From Streptococcus minor DSM 17118 (lineage in GTDB: Bacteria > Bacillota > Bacilli > Lactobacillales > Streptococcaceae), in contig NZ_AQYB01000033.1 in NCBI RefSeq assembly GCF_000377005.1, forward strand, positions 558,001 through 622,000: a stretch of DNA of 64,000 bases. Reading direction: 5' to 3'. This document shows, piece by piece, positions 46,078 to 54,351 of the stretch; position 1 is the first letter of the stretch, and each line of letters starts with the position of its first letter. The position numbers and the translations under genes are program-made. Under the pieces are notes generated by a model, which was not told the origin of the DNA, made no database searches, and was given only the letters and a program-made list of their open reading frames with translations.

Positions 46078-46689
46078 CTAGTTTTTCTCACGAGAAAGGC
46101 TAAAGATTTGAGCAACTTTCTCTGTCATCTCTTCAATCCTTCGGCTGCCATCGGTTAGCAACTGTGGATAGGATAGGCTTTCTGACTCCCTGCGACACCA
46201 TTGAGCAAAGAGAATATCTCGATTCATCCAGTTGTCAAAAGCTAGCTGAGGATTGGAGGAGTTTTGTAAGACATAGGGAACCCATTCTCTCTTAGCATAC
46301 TGCTCCTTCTGAAAGTCAGCAGAGGGAGTAATACATAAATAGGAAACATCCAAATCAAGTGACGAAATCAGGTGGGGCAACAAGCCTGCACCCTCTAAAA
46401 TCATTGGTTTATCTTGATTCTCTACTAGGTATTGCCGCAGGTAGGGAAAGATTTCCTCATAAAAGGACCATTCTTCCTCGGCCATAGCGGCAGGCTCTCT
46501 CAACCAGATTTGATCCGTTGTTCTCTTCTCCCTAAGAGTTGAAATGGGGGCACCATCCCTTCTAGCTGCTTGGGTAAAACCCTCCACCAAATCATCCAAT
46601 TTGACTGGAATCAGTTGATAGGACTCCGCTAAATGGGCTGCGATGGTTGATTTCCCACTGCAAGGTGAACCTCCGATGAGATAAAGCAT
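46078..46689 (-). CDS. P-loop kinase/ATPase of unknown substrate
   Basis: 203 aa. The Walker A motif GGSPCSGKST is at residues 6-15; LDDLVEG and an acidic PMILEGAGLLP segment follow, and CRRESESL gives a lid-like arginine pair. It resembles small-molecule kinases of the AAA_33/2-phosphoglycerate-kinase-like group, but I cannot name the substrate. The frame extends to 46770, into the T-box; MLYLIGGSPC at 46689 has GGAGGAGG 6 bases upstream. It lies between the T-box and thrS, so it should rise when threonyl-tRNA is uncharged. Confidence 0.8.
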   Translation of the reverse strand: MLYLIGGSPCSGKSTIAAHLAESYQLIPVKLDDLVEGFTQAARRDGAPISTLREKRTTDQIWLREPAAMAEEEWSFYEEIFPYLRQYLVENQDKPMILEGAGLLPHLISSLDLDVSYLCITPSADFQKEQYAKREWVPYVLQNSSNPQLAFDNWMNRDILFAQWCRRESESLSYPQLLTDGSRRIEEMTEKVAQIFSLSREKN

Positions 46690-46922
46690 CTTCTCACCTC
46701 CTCCAAAAGTAAAACGACGCCCTATAAAAGGACGTCGTAACGTGGTTCCACCTTCATTTATCCATAGCAAAGAGCCATGAACCTCATGCTTGGTGATAAG
46801 GGAACCACCCTTTTATGTTTGCATAAAATCAGAACGAGTAGTGTCAATCCTATCCTCTATGCGCTTTCCAGCAACCGCGCACTCTCTCAAAGATTTCCTA
46901 GAATTGATAAGTCTCTAAGGCA
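46690..46922 (-). promoter_or_regulatory. Threonine T-box leader
   Basis: Minus strand: T-box core AAGGTGGAACCACG (46741-46754), terminator ACGACGTCC/GGGCGTCGT with TTTT (46710-46738), and a Stem I region with AGAGAGTG and GACACTACTC. The candidate specifiers ACA (46844-46842) and ACT (46842-46840) both encode Thr. The second, AAGGGTGGTTCCC, near 46800 belongs to the upstream helices. The leader ends at the GGAGGAGG of the kinase gene. Confidence 0.88.
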
Positions 46923-46923
46923 T

Positions 46924-46951
46924 ATTATAGCATAGGATAGACAAATTTCAA
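46924..46951 (-). promoter_or_regulatory. Promoter of the T-box transcript
   Basis: TTGAAA, 16-base spacer, TATAAT with a TGC extension, minus strand. Confidence 0.6.
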
Positions 46952-46966
46952 GTCTTTTTTGTTTAT

Positions 46967-48301
46967 TTAATCTAAATTATCTCGGATAGACTTTATCTTG
47001 GTCAAGGAGAGTCTGGCCATTTTACGGGTTTGCTGGGTCGTTGTGACTAAGATTCTCTTTGGTAAATTGCTAGCTGTTCTGGCAATCACAAAGGGAATCT
47101 GACTGGCCTTGACAACAAAGGATTCCTCATGGAGGTATTCTCGACTGAAATCATTGGAAATTTTCAAATCCAAGTAGTACTCATAGGCTCTTTTTCCAAA
47201 ATTTTCGGCTGAAATCTCATACAGTTTTTCCTTGAGAGCAGCTTCTTCCATCTCCGGTGTAGCCAGTATAGCGTCAATAATGGCATCTGCTAGTTCAGGT
47301 TCGTGATAGAAAAGAGTGCCAAACATCTTCTTGTCAATCACATTGTCCAAATAAAGGTTCCCATGAGCAATAATAGGCGTTCCTGAGGCTAAACTTTCCA
47401 GATAGGTCAGACCTTGGGTTTCACTGGTAGAAGCCGAGATGAAAAAGTCGGCCGCCTTATAATAAAGTGCTGTCTCTGATGGGGCAATCATGCCTGTCAT
47501 CACAACAGACTCGCCAACTCCAAGTTTTGCAATCAGTTTCTCTAGTTCAGAAACATAGGGACCTCCACCTGCAATAATGAGTTTAACATCTGGATTTTCT
47601 GCCAGTACAGCTGGCATAGCTTGAATGACAGCCTGAATATTCTTCTCATAGGAAATTCGTGACAGACTAAGGAGCATCGTTTGGTGAGGCTCAACCCCCA
47701 ATTTTTCCCGTAACTCAACCACATCTTCCTTCTGAATTTCTGGACGTTCAAACTTATCCAAATCAATTCCTGTCGGAATTACACGTAGTTCTTGCTGCAC
47801 ACCATAGGATTGAAGAAGATGCTCCACAATTTCACTTGGACAGACAATCCCATCTACATCTTTAAAGAATCCGCGCATCAGATACTTGACCATCTTCGGA
47901 CGAATAATCAGGCCCTTAGCGATGTAGCGTACATAATCCTCATAGTGCGTATGGTAAGTATGTACCACTGGAATATGAAGAGCATGTGCAATTTCTACCC
48001 CTAAGATCCCCAAAGAAAACTCTGTATGGGTGTGGATGATGTCTAGCTGATAGCGTCTCGCAATTTTGAGAGCATCCGAAAAACCTGCATAAGCCACCCG
48101 ACGGTCTTTAAAGGCAAAAAAGGGAACAGAAGGAAGGCGGATAATATCCCAGTCTTCATAACGATTGACATCCTTGTCTGTCGTGGTAAAGATAAAAACG
48201 GTATGTCCTAACTTTTCCAGTTCTGTTTTCAGAGTCTTAATAGAGGTCGCCACTCCCGATACTTGTGGAAAATAGGTATCTGTAAAAAATCCAATTCTCA
48301 T
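46967..48301 (-). CDS. Diacylglycerol glucosyltransferase-like GT4 enzyme
   Basis: 444 aa. Starts MRIGFFTDTYFPQVSGVATS, the donor/acceptor-loop of GT4 monoglucosyl-diacylglycerol synthases (Acholeplasma/streptococcal type). HTHTEFSLG and the EX7E region STSETQGLTYLESLASGTP are visible. It adds glucose to diacylglycerol to make the first glycolipid, an anchor precursor for lipoteichoic acid. It starts 2 bases after the stop of the upstream transferase gene, with which it forms an operon. The C-terminal extension is basic, fitting membrane contact. Confidence 0.9.
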   Translation of the reverse strand: MRIGFFTDTYFPQVSGVATSIKTLKTELEKLGHTVFIFTTTDKDVNRYEDWDIIRLPSVPFFAFKDRRVAYAGFSDALKIARRYQLDIIHTHTEFSLGILGVEIAHALHIPVVHTYHTHYEDYVRYIAKGLIIRPKMVKYLMRGFFKDVDGIVCPSEIVEHLLQSYGVQQELRVIPTGIDLDKFERPEIQKEDVVELREKLGVEPHQTMLLSLSRISYEKNIQAVIQAMPAVLAENPDVKLIIAGGGPYVSELEKLIAKLGVGESVVMTGMIAPSETALYYKAADFFISASTSETQGLTYLESLASGTPIIAHGNLYLDNVIDKKMFGTLFYHEPELADAIIDAILATPEMEEAALKEKLYEISAENFGKRAYEYYLDLKISNDFSREYLHEESFVVKASQIPFVIARTASNLPKRILVTTTQQTRKMARLSLTKIKSIRDNLD

Positions 48302-48302
48302 T

Positions 48303-49301
48303 TTACAACTCCATAACTTGGCGATAAGCATCAGCTAGCTGGTGAGAGACCTTATCGATGGACCGACTCGAAGCTACCTGATAACCTGCCTCACGCTTAT
48401 CAACTTTTTTATCTAATATTTTCTGGATAGATGCTACAAAATCATCCACAGTCTGTCCCAGTTCAGCACAGGATTCATCTACCCAACCTTCATAGACGGG
48501 GATATCACGCAGAACCACATGCTGATGGCTAGCAAAGGCTTCTAGGACAACAATGCCTTCTGTTTCCTCATGCGATGGGAAGAAAAAGGCACTGGCTCCT
48601 GACATAGCTCCTTGAAAAACAGCTCCCTTGAAAAATCCAGGAAAGGAGACATTTGCAGGATGGTCGCCATTGACAATCTTGCGGATGGATGATGGAATCA
48701 TCCACTTGGCGATACTCCCCAACCAGATAAAGCGAACATGAGGCATTTTTTCAGCCACCTTCACAAAATCTTCAATTCCCTTACGACGGAAATAAAGACC
48801 CGCACAGATGACCACAGGCTGATCTTTTTCGAGACCAAAATGCTCACGAAAAACCGCTTCTTTTTTCTCATCTTTTCCGTACTTGGTCAAGTCAATTCCA
48901 TTAGAAACTGCAACGATGGGAGTTTTTACACCATAGGATTCAATCAGTTTTTTCGAATAAGCTGACGGGGTAATGATAAAATCAGCTTTCTTGTACATGT
49001 GAGTCAGATACTTACCGACAAAAGGGGCTATTGCGTTAGATCCGATAAAGGAATTTTGGAAATCTTCCCGTGTTGAGTGTCCGTGCATGATAACCTTCTT
49101 GCCTCGCCGCTTAGCAGCATGTAGCAGCATGAGAGAGCTTGGACCATAGGTATTGATATGAACGACATCATAATCACTCAATACATCTGTCGTATAGGGA
49201 ATCCCTGCCAAATCAAGGGCTTCCATCTGATGGTGAAGGGCTCGACCAATACCCGATTTTTGCAGAACAGTCTTTCCTTCAAGGTAGAGTAAAACTTTCA
49301 T
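48303..49301 (-). CDS. cpoA: Second glycolipid glycosyltransferase (CpoA-like GT4)
   Basis: 332 aa. Likely galactosyl- or glucosyl-transferase that extends monoglucosyl-diacylglycerol, as CpoA does in pneumococcus. N-terminal KSGIGRALHHQMEAL, SNGIDLTKYG, and the EX7E region SHEETEGIVVLEAFASHQHV are visible. The first gene of the two-gene glycolipid operon. TATAAT ends six bases before the ATG; AGGA lies inside that gap but too near to act as a normal Shine-Dalgarno, so the mRNA is probably leaderless. Confidence 0.87.
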   Translation of the reverse strand: MKVLLYLEGKTVLQKSGIGRALHHQMEALDLAGIPYTTDVLSDYDVVHINTYGPSSLMLLHAAKRRGKKVIMHGHSTREDFQNSFIGSNAIAPFVGKYLTHMYKKADFIITPSAYSKKLIESYGVKTPIVAVSNGIDLTKYGKDEKKEAVFREHFGLEKDQPVVICAGLYFRRKGIEDFVKVAEKMPHVRFIWLGSIAKWMIPSSIRKIVNGDHPANVSFPGFFKGAVFQGAMSGASAFFFPSHEETEGIVVLEAFASHQHVVLRDIPVYEGWVDESCAELGQTVDDFVASIQKILDKKVDKREAGYQVASSRSIDKVSHQLADAYRQVMEL

Positions 49302-49307
49302 GTTCCT

Positions 49308-49313
49308 ATTATA
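49308..49313 (-). promoter_or_regulatory. -10 element of probable leaderless promoter (CpoA-like)
   Basis: TATAAT on the minus strand, then AGGAAC, then ATG. No TGn extension and no clear -35. Confidence 0.45.
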
Positions 49314-49324
49314 TCGTTTTTATC

Positions 49325-49353
49325 AAAAAAAAGACACCATCGACAGTGTCTTT
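49325..49353 (-). terminator. Terminator after ccpA
   Basis: AAAGACAC/GTGTCTTT stem followed by eight T on the minus strand. Confidence 0.85.
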
Positions 49354-49378
49354 CTCATTTTTACTTCAAAATGGTAGC

Positions 49379-50383
49379 CTATTTAGTGGACTGGCGTTCC
49401 TTGATGCCGTGGTTGAGAATGACCTCACGATTTTCCAGATCCTCTTTGTGCATAATCTTTGTGAGCATCCGCATAGCAATCGCACCGATATCATAGAGCG
49501 GCTGACTGATGGAAGTCAGATTTGGACGAGTAAACTTGGTCACCACAGAATCATCGCTGGTAATCACTTCAAATTCTTCAGGAACCTTAACACCCTTATC
49601 CGCAATACCATTCAATAGACCAGCAGCAATCTCATCTTCTGCTACATATGCTGCAGTTGCTCCTGCGTTCAAAAGACGATCTGCGAGGGCATATCCTTCT
49701 TCATATTTGTACTTGGATTCAAATACAAGACCTTCATTAAATTCAAGACCATTGGCCTTTAAACCTTCTTTGTAGCCAGAAAGACGGATTTTACCATTGA
49801 TATCGTCCACCAGAGGGCCTGAGACGAAGGCAATCTTTTGGTTGTGCTTGGCCAAAAGTTGTACAGCATCTGCAGTAGCTTGCGCATAGTCAATATTGAC
49901 ACTTGGCAGCTGATGTTCTAAGTCAACAGTTCCTGCCAAAACAATTGGTGTTCTGGAGCGAGAGAATTCTGCCCGGATCTTATCTGTTAGATGGTAGCCC
50001 ATAAAGACAATTCCATCTACTTGCTTTGAAAAGAGGGTATTGACAACATTAATCTCTTTTTCATCGTTTTCATCGCTATTAGCAAGGACGATATTGTATT
50101 TATACATATCCGCAATATCATCGATACCCTTAGCTAAAGTTGCAAAATAGGCATTTGCAATATTCGGTATCACAACACCCACAGTGGTTGTTTTCTTACT
50201 GGCAAGACCACGAGCAACCGCATTTGGACGATAATCCAAGCGATCAATCACTTCTAAGACTTTCTTACGTGTGTTTTCCTTGACATTTTTATTGCCGTTA
50301 ACAACGCGACTAACAGTAGCCATGGAAACGCCCGCTTCTCGAGCGACATCATAAATGGTTACTGTATCATCTGTATTCATCAT
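49379..50383 (-). CDS. ccpA: Catabolite control protein A
   Basis: LacI-family regulator that with HPr-Ser46-P binds cre sites to repress or activate catabolic genes. 334 aa: HTH TIYDVAREAGVSMATVSRVVNGNKNV (residues about 8-33), hinge YRPNAVARGLASKKTTTVG, then periplasmic-binding-like core. The sequence of the hinge and the divergent pepQ neighbour identify CcpA. The upstream gap holds a cre-like palindrome, fitting autoregulation. MM start: the second ATG is equally possible. Confidence 0.97.
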   Translation of the reverse strand: MMNTDDTVTIYDVAREAGVSMATVSRVVNGNKNVKENTRKKVLEVIDRLDYRPNAVARGLASKKTTTVGVVIPNIANAYFATLAKGIDDIADMYKYNIVLANSDENDEKEINVVNTLFSKQVDGIVFMGYHLTDKIRAEFSRSRTPIVLAGTVDLEHQLPSVNIDYAQATADAVQLLAKHNQKIAFVSGPLVDDINGKIRLSGYKEGLKANGLEFNEGLVFESKYKYEEGYALADRLLNAGATAAYVAEDEIAAGLLNGIADKGVKVPEEFEVITSDDSVVTKFTRPNLTSISQPLYDIGAIAMRMLTKIMHKEDLENREVILNHGIKERQSTK

Positions 50384-50524
50384 GGTTATTGGTTTCCTTT
50401 CATTTTATTAGTTGTCTGATTGAAGAAGGAGTCAGCTCCACAAAGCAAGTTTACAAAGACAGAAACTTTTCAAGAGACTTTTTATGAAAATTACGCTTTC
50501 ACTCCACTATAGTTTATCATTTTT

Positions 50525-50538
50525 TGAAACCACTTTCA
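50525..50538. promoter_or_regulatory. cre-like palindrome in the ccpA-pepQ gap
   Basis: TGAAACCACTTTCA has full TGAAA/TTTCA arms and differs from the cre consensus only at the central CG. Candidate site of CcpA autoregulation or pepQ control. Confidence 0.45.
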
Positions 50539-50618
50539 AGAGAAAAATCTGATTTTTCTTTTCTTCTTGCAATTTTTTTCATTTTTTGGAAAAATAAGGG
50601 TATAGAAAGAGGTGTTTT

Positions 50619-51704
50619 ATGTCAAAAATCACGTCTGTACAGACCTATCTTGACCAAGAAAAAATGGATTTGGCTATCTTTTCCAATCCTACTACTATTC
50701 ATTACCTGACTGGTTTTGCCAGTGATCCGCACGAGCGTCATATGCTACTCTTTGTTTTCCCCAATAAGGAATCGCTACTTTTTTTACCAGCCCTAGATAT
50801 GGATCGGGCACGACTAAGGGTCGATTTTCCTGTGGTGGGATATCTGGATGCGGAAAATCCATGGCAAGTCATCAAAAAATCTTTACCAAGCAAGACCTAT
50901 CGCAAAATTGGGGCAGAATTTGATAATCTTAACCTGACTCGTTTTTATGGACTGAAAACTATCTTTGAGCGAGACTTTATAGATTTGACGCCTCTCATCA
51001 ACCGTATGAAACTCATCAAATCTCGTGATGAGATTGATAAGATGCTAGTAGCCGGGGAGTTTGCGGACAAGGCTATGCAAATCGGGTTTGACAATATTTC
51101 TCTAAGCCATACAGAAACTGACATTATTGCCCAAATTGAATTTGGTATGAAAAAAGAAGGCATTTCCAAAATGAGTTTTGAAACCATGGTCTTAACCGGC
51201 ACTAACGCAGCCAATCCCCATGGCATACCTGGTACCAATCTGATCGAAAATAATGCCCTACTACTCTTTGACCTAGGAGTGGAGACTCTGGGCTACACTT
51301 CTGATATGACACGAACAGTGGCAGTTGGTCAGCCTGACCAGTTTAAAAAGGATATCTATGAGATTGTCTTGGAGGCCCAGCTCACTGCTCAGGACTTCAT
51401 CAAACCAGGCGTTACAGCCAGCCAAGTAGACGCTGCGGCTCGCCAAGTCATTGAAAAAGCTGGTTACGGTGAATACTTCAACCACCGCCTGGGGCACGGT
51501 TTGGGCATGGATGTCCATGAGTTCCCTTCTATCATGGCAGGCAATGACATGATGATCGAAGAAGGCATGTGTTTTTCGGTTGAGCCAGGTATCTACATAC
51601 CTGATAAAGTTGGCGTCCGCATTGAAGACTGTGGCTATGTCACTAAATCAGGCTTCGAAGTCTTTACCAAAACACCTAAGGAATTACTTTATTTTGATGC
51701 TTAA
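50619..51704 (+). CDS. pepQ: Xaa-Pro dipeptidase PepQ
   Basis: M24-family metallopeptidase that splits X-Pro dipeptides in the cytoplasm. 361 aa: creatinase-like N-terminal domain, catalytic domain with metal ligands LLFDLGVETLGYTSDMTRT, HRLGHGLGMDVHE, VEPGIYIP and RIEDCG. AAAGAGGTG precedes the ATG. Divergent from ccpA as in many lactic acid bacteria. Confidence 0.95.
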   Translation: MSKITSVQTYLDQEKMDLAIFSNPTTIHYLTGFASDPHERHMLLFVFPNKESLLFLPALDMDRARLRVDFPVVGYLDAENPWQVIKKSLPSKTYRKIGAEFDNLNLTRFYGLKTIFERDFIDLTPLINRMKLIKSRDEIDKMLVAGEFADKAMQIGFDNISLSHTETDIIAQIEFGMKKEGISKMSFETMVLTGTNAANPHGIPGTNLIENNALLLFDLGVETLGYTSDMTRTVAVGQPDQFKKDIYEIVLEAQLTAQDFIKPGVTASQVDAAARQVIEKAGYGEYFNHRLGHGLGMDVHEFPSIMAGNDMMIEEGMCFSVEPGIYIPDKVGVRIEDCGYVTKSGFEVFTKTPKELLYFDA

Positions 51705-51760
51705 AATACAAAGCAAGGAAATTTATAATAACTGCTTCTCCCCAACGGATGTCATAGCAG

Positions 51761-51798
51761 AAAAATAACCAGTAGACAATAGCTACTGGTTATTTTTT
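51761..51798. terminator. Bidirectional terminator between pepQ and pgpA
   Basis: AAATAACCAGTAG/CTACTGGTTATTT, perfect 13-bp stem, T-runs on both sides. Confidence 0.9.
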
Positions 51799-52311
51799 AC
51801 TTTTCTTCTTCTCTTCTTCGGCATGCTTATCTGGATAGCCATGGGCAATTCGACTGGCCGCAGCTGCAGCAATAGCTCCGACAATATCATCTAGGAAGGT
51901 GTTGCAACTCTTCCCGTCCTTATTATCCAACTGCTGAATAATGCCAGGTTTAACCTTGTCTAGGTATCCATAATTGGTAAACCCAATCGAGCCAAAAACA
52001 TTGACGATGGACAAGGCCAATATTTCATCAATACCATACAAGCCCTCATCTGCTGTCAAAATATCATTAAGGGGCTGAGAGAGAAGCTCTTTCTCAGCTA
52101 ACATATCTAACTCAATACCCGTAATAATGGTATTTTGTACCTCACGCTTAGCCAGAACCTGCTCAATACTTTCGATACATTCTTCTAACGTCAAGTCGGG
52201 GATATACTTGATTTGAAGGTGCATCACTAGATCCGCAATGTCTTCGATTTCAATGCCACGTTCCCTCAAAAGAGCATGTGCCTTAACATTTAATTCTTTA
52301 TCTGATTTCAT
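51790..52311 (-). CDS. pgpA: Phosphatidylglycerophosphatase A family protein
   Basis: 173 aa. Dephosphorylates phosphatidylglycerol phosphate in the membrane lipid pathway, by family. Carries GIDEILALSIVNVFGSIGFTNYGYLDK and the conserved FLDDIVGAIAAAAASRIAHG near the C-terminus, as in the YutG/PgpA group. Lys-rich C-terminal tail. AAGGAT precedes the ATG. Some members of this family in Firmicutes lack demonstrated activity. Confidence 0.85.
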   Translation of the reverse strand: MKSDKELNVKAHALLRERGIEIEDIADLVMHLQIKYIPDLTLEECIESIEQVLAKREVQNTIITGIELDMLAEKELLSQPLNDILTADEGLYGIDEILALSIVNVFGSIGFTNYGYLDKVKPGIIQQLDNKDGKSCNTFLDDIVGAIAAAAASRIAHGYPDKHAEEEKKKSKK

Positions 52312-52464
52312 AAAAAATCCTTTCTTAAACTCTTACTTCTATCATATTTTAACAAAAAATATAGCCAGCGTCAGCCTTTTAACCCTCAACTGAAATGCTA
52401 CTTTCTCTACAACACATGACGAACAACATTTTGCTATAATAGAGATAACATTAAGGAGATGCAT

Positions 52465-53496
52465 ATGAGAAGTTTGACACGAGAAGAAATCCTATCCCAA
52501 CGCTTGACTAAGAATGGGCTGACTCAGCCTTTTACCCATTTACATCACCTCTTACCTGCAGCTCTAGGCATCCAATCTCAATACCTTCACCATGGCCTCT
52601 TTAATATAGCTTCACGGATTGATTTATCCAATAATCAAGATATTTCCAATTGTCTTTCAGATGCTATTTTAGCTTGGGGACAACGACAAACCTATCATTT
52701 TTATGATAAGGAAACCTGGCAGAAGATGTGCCATTTCCTAGCTGAGGAGAGGCTGTGGGTACCCAGTTATTTTGATTCAGAAAATTTAGACCTAGCAGCT
52801 GCTAGCCAAGATTTAAAAAAACGACTCAACCAGCCTCGCCTGCGTTCTCAGCTAGTCCAAGATTATGGAGCAGCTTGGTCAAAATTATTTCTATGGAGCG
52901 CGCTCTTTCTCTACCATTCCAGACAAGGTCAACTCTACCACAGATGGCTACCTCACGATCGCATGGTCGAATGGCAAAGTGAAGCCCTACCAGTTCCAGA
53001 AAATCTTTCCAAGGAATTACTGGAGAGCTATTTTTCCTTTTATGGTCCTGCCAGTCTGGCTGATGCTGCTCATTTCTTTGGTATCAGACAGCACAAAATT
53101 GCTCCTTCAGATTTAGTGGATCTCGATGTTTTTGAATACCAGGGTAAAACCTACTATGCTAAGGATTGGCAAGACAATGCTAAGATTCCAGAAGTTGTCC
53201 TACTGGGAAAATTTGATCCCCTGCTCGTTTCTTACAAGCATAAAGATATTTTGATTGATCCGAATCAACAATCTGCTGTGTGGAAAAAAGCTGGACAGAT
53301 TTCAGCTTTGATACTCATTCGAGGAAAAATGCGGGGTACCTGGACCATGTCAGTTAATGGACAAAATATCAGCTTCAAGGTGGTAACAAATCAGAAACTT
53401 TCTCAGCGCCAGCAAGCCAGAACACGTCGAATCTTTCGAGATTATGCTCGATGGATTCATAAAACAATCAAAATTATTTCTTTTGAATTGGCTTGA
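52465..53496 (+). CDS. Winged-helix AlkZ/YcaQ-like protein (HTH_42)
   Basis: 343 aa. The N-terminus ILSQRLTKNGLTQPF, and WGQRQTYHFYDKETW with the QxD/QxQ-type active-site region of AlkZ-like DNA glycosylases, mark it as a member of HTH_42. AlkZ removes interstrand crosslinks made by azinomycin-type toxins; related proteins repair alkylated DNA. Start 52465 is favoured because AAGGAG is 6 bases upstream; the in-frame ATG at 52459 has none. Precise substrate unknown. Confidence 0.82.
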   Translation: MRSLTREEILSQRLTKNGLTQPFTHLHHLLPAALGIQSQYLHHGLFNIASRIDLSNNQDISNCLSDAILAWGQRQTYHFYDKETWQKMCHFLAEERLWVPSYFDSENLDLAAASQDLKKRLNQPRLRSQLVQDYGAAWSKLFLWSALFLYHSRQGQLYHRWLPHDRMVEWQSEALPVPENLSKELLESYFSFYGPASLADAAHFFGIRQHKIAPSDLVDLDVFEYQGKTYYAKDWQDNAKIPEVVLLGKFDPLLVSYKHKDILIDPNQQSAVWKKAGQISALILIRGKMRGTWTMSVNGQNISFKVVTNQKLSQRQQARTRRIFRDYARWIHKTIKIISFELA

Positions 53497-53702
53497 TGGT
53501 AGAGACCGGGTTTATTTTTCTCTAAAAAAGATGCTATCTCATGTTTATACACAAAGGATGACATGTATAGGTAGTTGATTTGCAATACGGAATACAGTTC
53601 GTTGAGGTACCACTTCACACAAATACCACGATTCAAAGGTGCTGGCTTCTCGTTGGATGAATCACTCTTTCCCCTTGTTTCAGCTAGTGTGAACACTGTC
53701 AT
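53457..53702 (-). CDS. Orphan small ORF, 81 aa, doubtful
   Basis: Starts MTVFTLAETRGKSDSSNEKP and contains LNRGICVKWYLNELYSVLQI. No ribosome-binding site is evident, and it overlaps the end of the AlkZ-like gene antisense. The coherent sequence suggests a gene remnant or a decayed mobile fragment rather than a functional gene. It occupies most of the 294-base gap 53497-53790. Confidence 0.25.
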   Translation of the reverse strand: MTVFTLAETRGKSDSSNEKPAPLNRGICVKWYLNELYSVLQINYLYMSSFVYKHEIASFLEKNKPGLYHQANSKEIILIVL

Positions 53703-53762
53703 AGGGGTAAGATGTACGACTGTAAAACTATTACGAGTGTAAAATACTAGTCAAAAATAGAT

Positions 53763-53792
53763 AAAAAGTGGCATTTACCAATGCCACTTTTT
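53763..53792. terminator. Terminator after the GNAT gene
   Basis: AAAAAGTGGCAT/ATGCCACTTTTT, perfect 12-bp stem with flanking T/A runs. Confidence 0.88.
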
Positions 53793-54324
53793 ATAATTGT
53801 ACCCAATAGCGAGCTAGTTTCTGGCCTGCCATGCGTGGGTCTGGAAAATCATCTTCCAATCTAATGATGGTTTCCAGTTGGCCACCCACTTTCTCAATGG
53901 TTTTACGGCTGGGAAGATTATCTGCATGAGCAGTAATGAGGACAGACTCAATGCCCTTGTCTTGGTATTGCTCAAAAGCAAAGTGAAGCAGGGAGGTCAT
54001 GATACCTTGACGTCTAAATTTCGGGCTCGTTATATAGCCGATATGCCCACCAACACGGGCCAAATCTCCCTTTTCCAGTTGCCAACGACAACTGATTTTA
54101 CCGGCAATTTCTCCATTTATAAAACCATAATAGCTAGTAACAGTAGACCAGTTGGGATTATCTGTCACCTTCTCCAACTGCCTAGATTTCTTGACAAAAC
54201 TTGGAAAATCATGCACTTTTTTGCTTTGGATAAACCTATTTCCCATATCTTTTTCTGTTAAAAGAAGGGCTTGAAACTGCTCAAAAGCATCCTGATCGCT
54301 CAGCTCCAAAGTCCGAATGTCCAT
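53791..54324 (-). CDS. GNAT-family acetyltransferase
   Basis: 177 aa. Acetyl-CoA-binding motif A is in TSPKFRRQGIMTSLLHF (Arg/Gln-x-x-Gly), with motif B following. Substrate cannot be read. The ORF also has a TTG at 54333; the ATG at 54324 (MDIRTLELSD) is preferred, though its Shine-Dalgarno (AAAGG, 11 bases away) is weak. Lies 27 bases after the lipid kinase gene on the same strand, so probably cotranscribed. Confidence 0.85.
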   Translation of the reverse strand: MDIRTLELSDQDAFEQFQALLLTEKDMGNRFIQSKKVHDFPSFVKKSRQLEKVTDNPNWSTVTSYYGFINGEIAGKISCRWQLEKGDLARVGGHIGYITSPKFRRQGIMTSLLHFAFEQYQDKGIESVLITAHADNLPSRKTIEKVGGQLETIIRLEDDFPDPRMAGQKLARYWVQL

Positions 54325-54351
54325 CTTATCCAAGACCTTTCTAGTTAAACA

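Noticed and set aside
46797..46812. Second GGTGGTTCC-like block, possible tandem T-box
   Set aside because: Lacks the GGAACC core and has no terminator; more likely a helix of the single T-box.
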